From the NCBI RefSeq assembly GCF_000340215.1, contig NW_006921532.1, forward strand, positions 3,327,337-3,391,336: 64,000 nt of DNA. Reading direction: 5' to 3'. A program made the position numbers and the translations under genes. This document shows positions 1 through 10,030 of this stretch, in pieces; the first letter of the stretch is position 1; every line of letters begins with the position of its first letter. Origin of the DNA: Pseudocercospora fijiensis CIRAD86. Taxonomy: Eukaryota > Ascomycota > Dothideomycetes > Mycosphaerellales > Mycosphaerellaceae. Under the pieces are notes generated by a model. It had not been told where the DNA came from. It searched no databases and saw nothing but the letters and a program-made list of their open reading frames with translations.

Positions 1-1900
1 TAGGTTCTTATCTAGGTATTTACGTAATACAGCGAGTTTACGCTTACTAAGGTTATAGAGTAGCCTAAAGGCCTAAGGGGACCTCTTTGCTCTCTATAAT
101 ATTAATCTTATAATCCGTCTCTTTAAATATAAGTAATATCGATGCTAGGTAGTGTTTAGGCACATCGATATAGGTTTCTCGAATAGGCTAGGGTATGCGA
201 GCAAGCTAATTAGGGTCTATGCTATTAGGGGGCATAGGTTTATCGTTATTACTACCGAGTAGGTCGGCGGTCGGATTAGCTAAGGCGGAGGCTAGTATTA
301 GGTTACTAATAAATAGGACCCTAATATTATTAGGGCACTCGCTAATATTAATGTGTTTAATATCCTCTTTCCTAGCGATTCTAAATCGCTACTATTAGCT
401 GCCTAAGTCTATAACTATAGCGTAGTACTTAAGAATAGGGTTGCTAATAATAATATCGGAGGAGAGGCTATTTATATCTACTACGTAGGCAGTAAAATCT
501 AATAAGCGCTTATTACTAAGGTCGTCTCTTAGGGCTATAGGAACGTAGTAGGCCCTATAGGTTAAGTGCCGAGCGTTATTAAACTAAGCAAGGGTTAGTA
601 GGTTAGTTCTAGGCAATTGTCGGAGGCCTAATTGCTTAGCTAGGCGATAGCTAATAAGGGCACTAACGGAGTTCCCTAGATCTAGTATAACCTTAGCCTT
701 CTAGTTAGTATAATATAAGTCCTATACGAGACAGGTGCGTATAATAGCTAGTACAATGTTAATAGTCTTACGCCGCATAATACTAATAGTTAGTGCGGCG
801 CTTATTCCTTTTTCGAAGGTTAGCCTATAGGGGTAGCGTTAGCTGCTAAGAGGTGTTTCTTATATTTAGCGGAAGTACGGTTAATCCGGGCCTAATCCCT
901 AGGTTTATCGTATTAGCCTAGTAGATAGCTAGTACTATTATAGTTAAAGCACTTTAATCCGGTTAGTAGATTGCTATAGCTATTATTATTATTAGTAGAG
1001 CGGTTAGCACTATAGGGATACGAGCCCCTTCTACGGCCCCTATCGCGGCCTCCTCTATGTAGCCGCCGGCTATAGCCTCTTCCCCGGTCGTTGCTACTGT
1101 TCCTATTATTAGCATTATTGTTTTAGTAGGAACTTTAGTTTCCTCCGTAGGCACTACGGTTGCTACGGTTAGTACTAGCTAGTCGGATCCTTAATTCTAG
1201 CCGTTACTAAAGCTAAATAGCTCGCTTAGCTATTTCTACTTCGACTATAAATTGAATGCGTATTAGGTTAGCTTGTTTAAATATACGGCGACGGTCTAAT
1301 TCGAGGATAAGCTCCTATAAGTCCTATCTAAGCTTTAGGCGTATTTCCGAGATCTATATAGAATTAGTCTTAGCCGGAAGGTTATCCTTAAGGGTCTTTA
1401 AATAGGCCTCGAATAAGCGAGCCGATTAATTAGTCTTTTGCTTAGCTCGAAGATACTAGTCCTAAGCATATTATTGCCTTAGTATAGGGTTTCTAAGGGT
1501 GTCTAGTATAATAGTTTTATAGGTTTGCTACTAAATAGCGGTCTAGTTATCGAGGGAATTAAAATAGTTATCCTAGGTACGTTTTAGGTTACTATTAATA
1601 TACTATATAGCGTAGACAACTAGTAAATAGTCGTCTAGAAGAGCCCTCGGTACATTTCGCTAGTTAAGCTTATAGTTACGTATATAATTATTGTATTGCT
1701 TACGACTAGAGCCGTTAAATACAGTACAGTCCCTAAGCTTAGCATCCTTCTTCTTCTAAGTAGATAGCGAGGAAGGTCCTACTATTAGTTTAGTAGTAGT
1801 TATCGGGGCTTCCTAAAGGCGGCAAAGTTCGAGGAGGTTATCCTTTAGCTACTACTCTTAACGTAGGGCAGTAAGCCTATTTTAGGTAGCTTCTTAAAGT
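1..1900 (-). mobile_element. Degenerate LTR-type retroelement, gag and protease part
   Basis: Read on the minus strand, about 1760-1200 gives a gag-like stretch rich in Leu/Arg/Gln with many stops. At 951-910 follows a CCHC zinc knuckle with C-x2-C-x4-H-x4-C spacing. In it the first Cys is intact, but the second Cys, the His and the last Cys all read Tyr, and the codon before the last Cys is a stop; each change is explained by C-to-T or G-to-A. About 700-500 reads as a retropepsin-like region: a D-x-G triad at 682-674, then hydrophobic and Arg/Leu-rich sequence. The order gag, knuckle, protease is that of LTR retroelements. Reverse transcriptase would lie left of base 1. It cannot be active. 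Superfamily (Ty3-like) is inferred from this order only. Confidence 0.65.
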
Positions 1901-2559
1901 CTCCCTACTAGTTAGGGGCTAAAGGCTAGTTAGCTATATCGACGATTAATAATGTTATTAAGAATGTCGTCAATAGGCAATTCTAGATCGTTACCTAGAA
2001 TTATAGGTTCTTTATTAATAGGCTCTATACTACTAGTATTGTTATTGCTAGCGCTGCTAGCGGCACCGCGGTTATTGTTATTGCTTCGTAATAATCCGGC
2101 TATTATAATAAAGGGTAATACTAATAATATATTATAGGCCCCTATAGTACGGATATAGCGGAATTAGTAGATATCGGTCTAGTGCGATTGCCTTAGTATA
2201 ATAGGCCGTATAGAAGGCCTTGCTTAATAATTAGTACGGTTGTCTTTAGTAGAATAGTGCGTATAGGTCCTATTCTTTAGGCGCAATATAGTTAAATTAG
2301 TCTTATTCGTAGCTATACCGCTAAAAGCTTAAAATAAAGGCTATCTCGCTGCTGCCCTTAAAGGGTAGATCGAATACTATATAAGAAGGGTATATTAGTA
2401 GGTAGATAGGGTAGTAGTAGGTACGGGTAGTATTCGATAAAGAACTAGAAGAAAAGGGAGGAAGGCGGGCAAGTTAGCCTATTACTAAGCGCTAAGCCCT
2501 GCCTAAGGCATCTAGACCCTAACTTTACTCGAGCCTAGTTATATACTAATTACGTATAA

Positions 2560-3110
2560 CCTCTTTAGTCCTAATAGCTTTATATAGTCTATAAGCGGCT
2601 ATCTATTCTAGGCTTCTAGAAGGATATAAATAAGAAGTTTAGCTATTTAGCTACTACGTTAAGTTATATATTTAATATAGTAGTATATAGCCTAGCGTTA
2701 AGGTAGAAGTTATTCTTATTCTTTAATAAGGGGCGGCTTAGTAAGCAATATCTCCGGAGCCTAGCGGAGTCGCTATATCTACTAGTTAGATTATCTAGTA
2801 TCTTCGGATATATTACTAGTACTATAAGGAAGATTACGAGGCCTAGTCGTAACTAGAGGGTATTCTATAACGGCTATAAGCACTTCTATATCCTTAAATT
2901 CTAAGGGGTATAGCTACCGGATAGAATACTACTTATTAATAGCCCTTATCCTAGCTCTTATAGTAATAGTCGACTAGATCGCGAGTCTAATAATACTAGC
3001 TAATAATCTACGACCTCTACTACCTCTAAAGGTATCTCTAATCCTAGGATCTATATTACTATAATTACTATAATTAAACCGCCCTCTAAGCCTAGCTTCT
3101 AATTATACTA
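2560..3110 (+). mobile_element. Degenerate PIF/Harbinger-like DDE transposase
   Basis: From about 2800 to 3000 the plus strand, ignoring stops, spells the core of fungal Harbinger-type (DDE_Tnp_4) transposases. An R-K-I-T-R-P-S-R run (2827-2850) is followed by a YNGYK block (2865-2879), then LKF (2893-2901) and LPD (2911-2919), in the order and spacing of the family. Internal stops fall where the family has Gln (TAG/TAA from CAG/CAA), as expected after RIP. It lies opposite in strand to the retroelement at left, so the two are separate insertions. Ends and terminal inverted repeats were not found. Confidence 0.55.
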
Positions 3111-3745
3111 ACGGCTATATATAGACCTTTACTTATATAATAAGTAGAGCCCTCTCGTACCTTCTCGGCTACCTAATATTTCTACTACCTTACTATCGCT
3201 CTAGTAGTAAGAATATAGTTTAATAGGCTAAGCTAGTACGGCTACTAGTAGCTTTAGCTAAGGGTAAACTACTAGCTTCTTATAGTTAGTAAAGGAATAT
3301 AACCCCTACTAATTGTTAATATAGCGTCTTATATACTTTTAGATAGGGCTATTTAAAAGTACGGCCTAGGCCTGCGAGTTAGTAGCTCGTAGGGGTAGAA
3401 AACTAGCCCTCGAAGGATGCAGTAACCTTAGTATCTACTTTAGTAGCCGACTTCGAGAGGCCCCTGCAAATTGGTGGCTTTTGAAGTTCCCTAATGCTTG
3501 CTCGATAAGTGTGCAAAAGGCAAAGCCGCCCAGCGCCACTCAGCTTCGTGGACGTGAAGTTGGAATAAAGTTCTGCAAAGCCTCGAAAAGGCAAGAACGA
3601 GGGCATCTGCCATCAGGAGAGATCGCATGATTCATCCCTTTCTTCGCTTGATGCCCGCCGCCCTGCCAGGCTGAGGTGTAATCAACGACCTCTTGACTAA
3701 CAAGGAGACAGCATCTCGTCAACGCCTAGGGCACCACATGCTCCA

Positions 3746-5224
3746 CTAAACCATATCTCGTCGCGCAGCAGCGTCCTCCGTTAACCTTTCAGGCGACCGA
3801 CTCCTCTCGTAGCACCTTCCATCCCAGACGCCGCCGTTAGCAAATGTCCTTTGACCAGGTCGTGACTCTGCCATTAGATCGCCGTCTTGATACGCCGGCG
3901 GCGATGTTGCTGGGGCCTGACGAATCGGGTGGCCCCCGACCGAATAATGCCACACAGCAGGAGTGGTGTCCTCAAATTGGGAGCTCGAGCCCGACCGGCC
4001 ATGGGACGCACCAGGATGCGCGAGCGACTCCATGCCATCGAGCGTCTGATACCGGCCTTTCATCTTCTGCGCCCGCTTATCCGCTTTCACTTGCTCTTTG
4101 TGGGCATTCCAATCCTGAAACCCGCCTGTCACTCGCAAATGAGTGATAACGGTGAAGATCCGGAAGATGCCAACAATGAGTTCCCAGGGATTTATCGCGT
4201 CCAACACAGCCTTGTACATCAGGACGCGTGGGCTCAAGGACTTGGAGTGGGATCCATACTCCGTCGAGGAGTAGGCATACCAAAATCCCAACGATAACAC
4301 AACCATCTCAGCACAAGTGATGGAATTCTCAAGTCCGTATAGGATGTCGTTGTACCCAAATGTGCTGCTAGTCTTGATCACATCGTGATCGAGCAAGATG
4401 CTGAAGACCAGACTCTGGAAGAATCGAAGGGCCACGATCAACTTAAAGCACACAAGCTTTGCCAGGCCTCTGCGGACTTTTATCCGGGTTGTCATGCGTC
4501 CGTAGAACCGGAGAATTGCGAGCACACAGGCACCAACACCAACGCTGGAAATCACGGTTACCCATAGATGACCAAAACGAGGACTCAGCGACTGGACGCA
4601 GTAATGGCCAGAAGCCTGCGTTGCTTCAAGGATGATTAATGACAGCAATTCCAAGACGGGGTATTGGAACACTGCATGTGAGCCGTCAGCAATGTCATTC
4701 TGTAAGGGTAGTTTCACACCCAGGCTAAACTCACCAAAACACCAGCTGATTCTGCCAAAATCAAAATTCACAGCTTTGCCTTCCTGGGCTGCTTTGACTG
4801 CTTCGAACGTCTCATCGTCGAAGGTGCCGTTCGGTGCTGCGTACTGCAGATACAGCAGAAATAAAGCGCAAAGTCCAAAAGCTTCGTAGAGGTCGCCCAG
4901 TGGATCAATGTATGGTGCAATTTCATAGCTTAAGACTTCGAAGAATGCCACCAGAGCGAAAACACAAGGTGCGAAAACCATTCGAATGATCTGACGCTGC
5001 TCCTTCGGCGCGCGATATCGTCGCAGATGAGCCGTGCTTATCGAATGTCAGTACCAACATCATAGCATCTTGAGTAAGACTCACATGAGAGTGATGCATA
5101 TTCCGAAGGTCATTGCTGTAGAAACGCCGGCAACATAGACCATAGGTTTGTGAGCAGTTCCAGTGTGATGAAAGTCCGTCGCGCCTGCTGGCACAGGACA
5201 GGTCCCATTGCTAAAGATTCCCAT
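3746..5224 (-). CDS. OSTalpha/TMEM184-type (DUF300) membrane protein
   Basis: Two exons, 5224-5085 and 5036-3746, around a 48-nt intron (GTGAGT donor, TACTGAC branch point, AAG acceptor), give 476 residues. The start at 5224 supplies the first membrane segment (about residues 29-47). The junction reads into the family signature, a His-Leu-x-x-Tyr segment followed by PxEQRQIIR at about 57-65. Several further hydrophobic segments follow, including the conserved block KLIVALRFFQSLVF (about 245-260). The last 140 residues are a hydrophilic, Pro/Ser/Arg-rich cytosolic tail. The family (organic solute transporter alpha, TMEM184, fungal DUF300) consists of seven-helix proteins of endomembranes and vacuole; the fungal substrate is unknown. 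The gene follows the transposon block directly, and its composition is normal. Confidence 0.85.
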
Positions 5225-7290
5225 GCTTGTAGCACCGGTACCAAGTGAAGTGAGAGCGGAGCATAGAACAGGCAGAAGCCAAGAGAATGTTGAGGTTGGA
5301 GGAATGAATTGCTTGAGTTTGAAGGACGTGCGAATGAGTGCACCTCGAGAGAACTAACAATTACCATATATCTTCTTCCTAAAAGCATGGACGCCTGCTG
5401 AGACTTGCATTCTTAGTTAGCAGTGCGACAGAAGCAGATTGTCATGCGAGCCAGCTGAAAACCTCTACGCCGGCGACCGCTACCAGGCAACGACTCACAT
5501 CATCTGAGCAATGCGCAAGTCAATAATGGCCTCGAGGGCTGAGTGTAGCCAGCATATTCCTGCAGCTTCGCGTGGCAACCTGCAGGTTTGCGCAAGAGTA
5601 GCTGCTTTTGGCATCGCGAAGGATGGAACTGAGGGTCTGCTTCGGTGAATCCTTTCCGAGAGGCTTGGTTTGAACATTGACCATTGGTTTTGGAGCCGAG
5701 TATACTCGATAGAGATTAGTGCGCCAATCCTTCGACCACCTGGCAGTGCTTGTGATAAAGCTTGTGCCTAGTGAGGCTGAGCATTGCGCATGTTTTACAA
5801 TGCACTGATGAATGATGTCGTCGAAAATTTGTGGAAAGCAAAGCACTCGCGAAGCAGGCTGTACCCTGCTTGCCTATGCCTTTCAGACGAGCATCAGTAT
5901 TCGAACGTCTCGTAACTCTTGCCATCACACAGAAACACAGACCAGAGTACAGCAGAGAAGAAATCGCGTCACAGGATTAGAAATTACAACGGAATAAGAA
6001 GAATGGCAAGAGATGCAAAAAGCTTGTCGGAGTGTGCAGAGCTCGAACCGACATTATTCCAGTTGAGTCGATGGACCGATGAATCGCCCAACTCGCACAT
6101 CAACGAGAGGGATCTGCTTAAGGCCCCTTAATGGCCCTCCACTACATCGCAGACGTTGACGACGCTAAATGTTGGTAACAAATGGATGCAAGAAATATCG
6201 CTGATGTGTGGCGTGCTCGGATCTCGCAAGCTTCTTGACAGGCTTTCACGTCCTGGAATCTGATGCACTTTTTCGTTCCATCATGCTTGAATGGTCGCCG
6301 GGATGAACTGCAATACAAGTTGCAACCACGCAGGGCTTGGAACGCAGATTTCGTTTTGGCGGGTCGTACGTGGCTTCCTTCATCGACAGACATCTAGCCA
6401 TGTCGAGCTCATCTGAAAATATTGCACGCAAGCTGTGCATAATGCGCACAACATGTGCCTTCTATCTGGGCTTCGCCTTGGAGAAGCCCAATCCTATGGT
6501 CAGTCGAGTACAATGTTCGTACGCCGCCAAACCTCAGCCTGCGCTGCGACTATTGCGTCTTCCACTCAAACTCCGGTCCACCACCTCAAAATGTGGCATG
6601 GTCCTTGATGCTGTTGTGGCTATTCTTGCTGAGTTCAACCACTCCGTTCAAGAGCGGAAGCATAGATCCAAGCGAGGACGTGGGGGCTCCAGGTCGGTAC
6701 TCTTGCAATGCTGCTGTTGATATTCTGTCAAATCAGACGTGCAGCCAGCCTTCTTCTTCGTTGATAATCAGTTTGGCTTTCGGAGAGAACGTTGACGCAA
6801 AACAGCTTGGCGATATTCAAAGAAGTTGCGGATCCACATGCGCAAAGGCTCGAAAGTGCTGCAGGTCACACGAAAGTCTCGTGCTAATCGTGGAGGTAAG
6901 TTTGTGCGTGCTCCGGTGCGGGAGGATGGACTGCGGTAGCAAGGTCGTGCAGGTGGTGCTTGCTTCGGGTAGGGAGTGGTAACTCGGAGGGGTCGAAGAC
7001 GACCTCGTATCACCGCGAACCTTGAAATTGCGAAATCATGAGGCTGGCGAAGAGTGTCAGCTGACTCTGACGGCGCTGTACAGGCATCGTTAAGCAGTGT
7101 TGCAAAAGTCTGAGCAGCGGTTCAGCGCCGGGGATTGTTTTGTCGTCCGAGCAGTTTGCACACTTCACTACCAGGAAGCATATCTGGTTGGTGTACTGTA
7201 CAGTGCTCGAAGAATACCTTTGAAATTCCTTAGAAATGCCCCCTCCCTCAGACGCCGCGCTAAAGACAAAGGCAGAATATTGGCTGTGAG
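5225..7290. other. Gene-free stretch, about 2.1 kb
   Basis: No open frame here has codon character, splice partners or recognisable domains. It includes the promoter of the DUF300 gene on the left and the 3' flank of GOS1 on the right. Nothing else identified. Confidence 0.5.
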
Positions 7291-8057
7291 CTACCAGAAC
7301 CACAGCAATACCAAGAAGCAGAAAGCAATGAACGAGCCCAGTATGATGCCATCTCTTCTCTTCTTGCTTCCAATCCTCTGCATCAACCCATTGATACCAG
7401 GAATCTGTGCGGCAGCTCCTGTAATCCTCCTTTGTATCGATACCAAGCTTTCCCGCTGCAGTGAAAAGCTCTCATTCACAGCATATGCCTGGCTGAGCAC
7501 ACTGTCCGCGACGTTATGGCTGTTGTCTAATCTGCGTCGTTCCTCGAGCATGTATTCCGCCTCCGCTGCCTCGGGGTTGTCTCGTGCTCGGTAGGCATCG
7601 ATGTCGGAGCGCACGTTGGAGAGGAGGTTGGCTCTTTGTCGGTTGTGCTCGATCTGGCTCTTTAGCCGCGAGAGCTCGGTTCGATGTTGTGTCAATATTT
7701 CACGATGTCGGGCAAGATTTGTGGATTTGAGTGCTGAGGGTTGCGCTTCAGAGTCGAGTACGCGCGCCAGTTGTTGGAGAAGGGAGGATCGCTTTTCGAG
7801 GATCTCATTGAGCTGCTCTTCTGTTTTGCGTTCATCGTCGGTCGGCTTGGCTGCGATGTCTGTTTGCGAGGCGAATTGCGCGTATGTATGAAATAGGGTC
7901 TCTGTCTGGCTGTACTGTGAGCATGATACGGAGATGGCCTTCGACAGTGCTAACGCAAATGCAAATGCAGTTGTTGGAACATGCTGACCTGTGTTTCCTG
8001 CGCTCGTGCTTGCTGCCGTAGTTGTGCCCAGCTGCCCATGTTTGCAGTCATGGTCAT
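7291..8057 (-). CDS. GOS1: Golgi SNARE GOS1 (GS28 family)
   Basis: Exon 1, 8057-7989, and exon 2, 7905-7291, flank an 83-nt intron with a slightly unusual GTCAGC donor and a GCCAG acceptor. The spliced protein is 227 residues, close to the yeast length of about 223. The junction joins the N-terminal motif (W-A-Q-L-R-Q-Q-A-R-x-Q-E-T-Q) to TETLFHTYAQFAS, as in all GOS1 proteins. The central part is helical, the SNARE motif lies at about 140-205, and a single C-terminal anchor occupies the last 20 residues after a basic KKRR. GOS1 is a Qb-SNARE of intra-Golgi and endosome-to-Golgi transport. The start at 8057 is preceded by an in-frame stop; Met at 8051 or 8039 could also be used. Divergent to RPL35. 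Confidence 0.92.
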
Positions 8058-8344
8058 CTACATATGCAGTCCTGCTATGGATGCTGCTGTGCGATTTCTG
8101 TATGAGTCGGTTGTTACAATAAAAACTCAACTGCCTTGATCACATCACGAGACTCCAGACACGAAACCTCCACACGCTCATGCTTTCGCAGCCCGAGGCT
8201 TTGCCGAAGGATCCGCTTCGGGGCAAGCGCATTGCCAAGGCCACACTGTGGAAAGTGCAGCACTTCAGTTTTCGCGGAGCTTGAAGCGAAGCGCAATCCA
8301 GCGACGACACCCGCGACGATAATACTAACACCACAGCTGTCAAA

Positions 8345-8972
8345 ATGGTACGCCCGCCTACACCTCGAAACCACCTGGAAATGCTCGTCGGACATACTGA
8401 CGGTGGAATTGCAGTCGTCCGGCAAGGTCAAGGCCGCCCAGCTCTGGGGCAAGAACAAGGATGACTTGAAGAAGCAATTGGATGAGTTGAAGCAGGAGCT
8501 GGTCCAGCTGCGCACTCAAAAGATTGCTGGCGGTGCCCAGTCGAAGCTCAGCAAGATGTACGCCCCCCACAGCCTTTTGAGCCGATTTTGAGATACGCAC
8601 ATTTGGACTGTTCCTGCAGCCGCGCACCTTCGCATGGGAAGAGAATAGAGGGTACTGACACGCTTCGTGCAGCCACGACGTCCGCAAGTCGATCGCCCGC
8701 GTGCTCACCATCATCAACGCAAACCAGCGCGCTCAGCTCCGTCTGTTCTACAAGAACAAGAAGTACCTGCCACTCGACCTCCGCCCAAAGCAGACCCGTG
8801 CCATCCGCCGTCGATTATCCCCAGAGGAGCAGAAACTCGTCACTGAGAAGCAAAAGAAGAAGCAGCGACACTTCCCTCAGAGAAACTTCGCCGTCAAGGT
8901 ATGATCGGCAACATGGCAAGCGCGGCTGGGCAGCACGGAATGCTAACACGGACATCGCAGGCCGTTGCATGA
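8345..8972 (+). CDS. RPL35: 60S ribosomal protein L35 (uL29)
   Basis: Four exons: 8345-8347, 8415-8557, 8673-8898 and 8961-8972; 127 residues. The first exon is only the ATG; the intron begins immediately (GTACGC) and the second exon starts [15 protein letters not shown]. Exon 2 to 3 joins at [16 protein letters not shown], and exon 4 encodes just the last three residues. The third intron carries a perfect TGCTAAC branch point. The protein is the uL29 family: an N-terminal helical hairpin, then basic [12 protein letters not shown] near the end. It sits at the exit tunnel of the large ribosomal subunit. Introns close to the 5' end are typical of fungal ribosomal protein genes. It shares a 287-bp divergent promoter with GOS1. 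Confidence 0.95.
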
Positions 8973-10030
8973 ATTGAACGACATTGACTGCGGCGTTTTT
9001 TACGGATCATGGCATGCTTGGGCGCTTGATATTTTCATGGCGAAAAGGAAGGCTGGAAAATGTGGCTCGCCCACTTGAGGCATGCACGGCTACAGTAGAG
9101 ACCAAGAGAGAAATGGTCAAAATACCTCCAAATCACAATGCGCACGAGAACACCGATCTTCCAGTCCGCCCCTTCCATAATCAATCTGCTTCTGCAATTT
9201 CCGCTGCCTGGATGTTTCTTATCACGCGCGACAATGTCGAGGCAACGCTGTTGCTGTGGCCGTGGCCGTGGCCATCTTCGTGTGCTGCTCAGAGGCACCG
9301 AGGCCTTGGATGCCCATATGTGAGCATCATATCACAACGTGGAAGTGTGCTCGTAGCTGATCAGATTGTTTGTCTTGCTATCGTGGGTAACGAAGCATCA
9401 ACTTCGCATTCATTTCGATGGTGACGGCCTTCGCATAGCTTCTGTGGAACAACGTCTCCTAACTTGCCGCTTCTGATGGTGTGCTGCTATTGATACTAGG
9501 CACATATCAGGGGCATACCATGTGCCCACCGCACGCGAGCGAGGCGCAGTCGCATCGCTTTACTCAATGCCTGATCTTCGTGGGCCCGATAAGACAGCAA
9601 ACCACAACAGTGTCCACCGCAAACGCAGCGGCCGAATGCGATTTCCTGCATGACTCCGTCCCAGAACGCTTTCAGGCTTCTTGTTTGCTGCATAGCAGCA
9701 GTCAACCCTACGATGTCCTCTCGTGTGCATTGAACACTAGTAGCTTTATCGTCTCAATCGGATACTCTTGACGAAGAGCACACCACGCCGCTGTCGATGC
9801 ATGGGTATGAACAATCATCGGGCATTCTGGAGATGAGAAACGTGCTTGTCTCCAGCGACAGCTTTTTCACACGATCTTGGCTTTGCAAAACCGTCCCACA
9901 TAAACGCTGAAACGTCTTTCTTGCCGTTGATGGGCTGTTCAAAGCCCTTCGTTTGTCCGCTTCGCCGTCTTTCATTTGCCGCACGCACGACTTCACCCTT
10001 TCTGCAACCTGGCCATCGCCCGTTCTTGCA
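8973..10030. other. Gene-free stretch
   Basis: Between RPL35 and the HicA-like gene no supported coding sequence is seen. A short GTGGCC-type repeat lies near 9257-9274. Confidence 0.5.

Larger units (their letters stand above)
1..3450. repeat. RIP-mutated transposon block
   Basis: The whole stretch is dominated by TA, CTA and TAG trinucleotides, while CpA and TpG dinucleotides are nearly absent; CpG is still common. This is the footprint of repeat-induced point mutation, which in ascomycetes converts CpA to TpA on both strands of duplicated DNA. No long open frame survives. Normal base composition resumes within a few dozen bases around 3410-3460. The block holds remnants of at least two elements, listed separately. 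I saw no terminal repeats, and the left end lies outside the window. Confidence 0.9.

Noticed and set aside
1952..2137. Leu/Ile-rich 61-codon frame
   Set aside because: Arises from RIP-made TTA/ATA codons within the transposon block.
6030..6060. GGTTCGAGCTC on the minus strand, like a tRNA B box
   Set aside because: No T-stem or acceptor pairing around it.
6337..6982. Overlapping plus-strand frames of 127 and 175 codons
   Set aside because: Two competing frames over the same DNA, neither with recognisable sequence or codon character.
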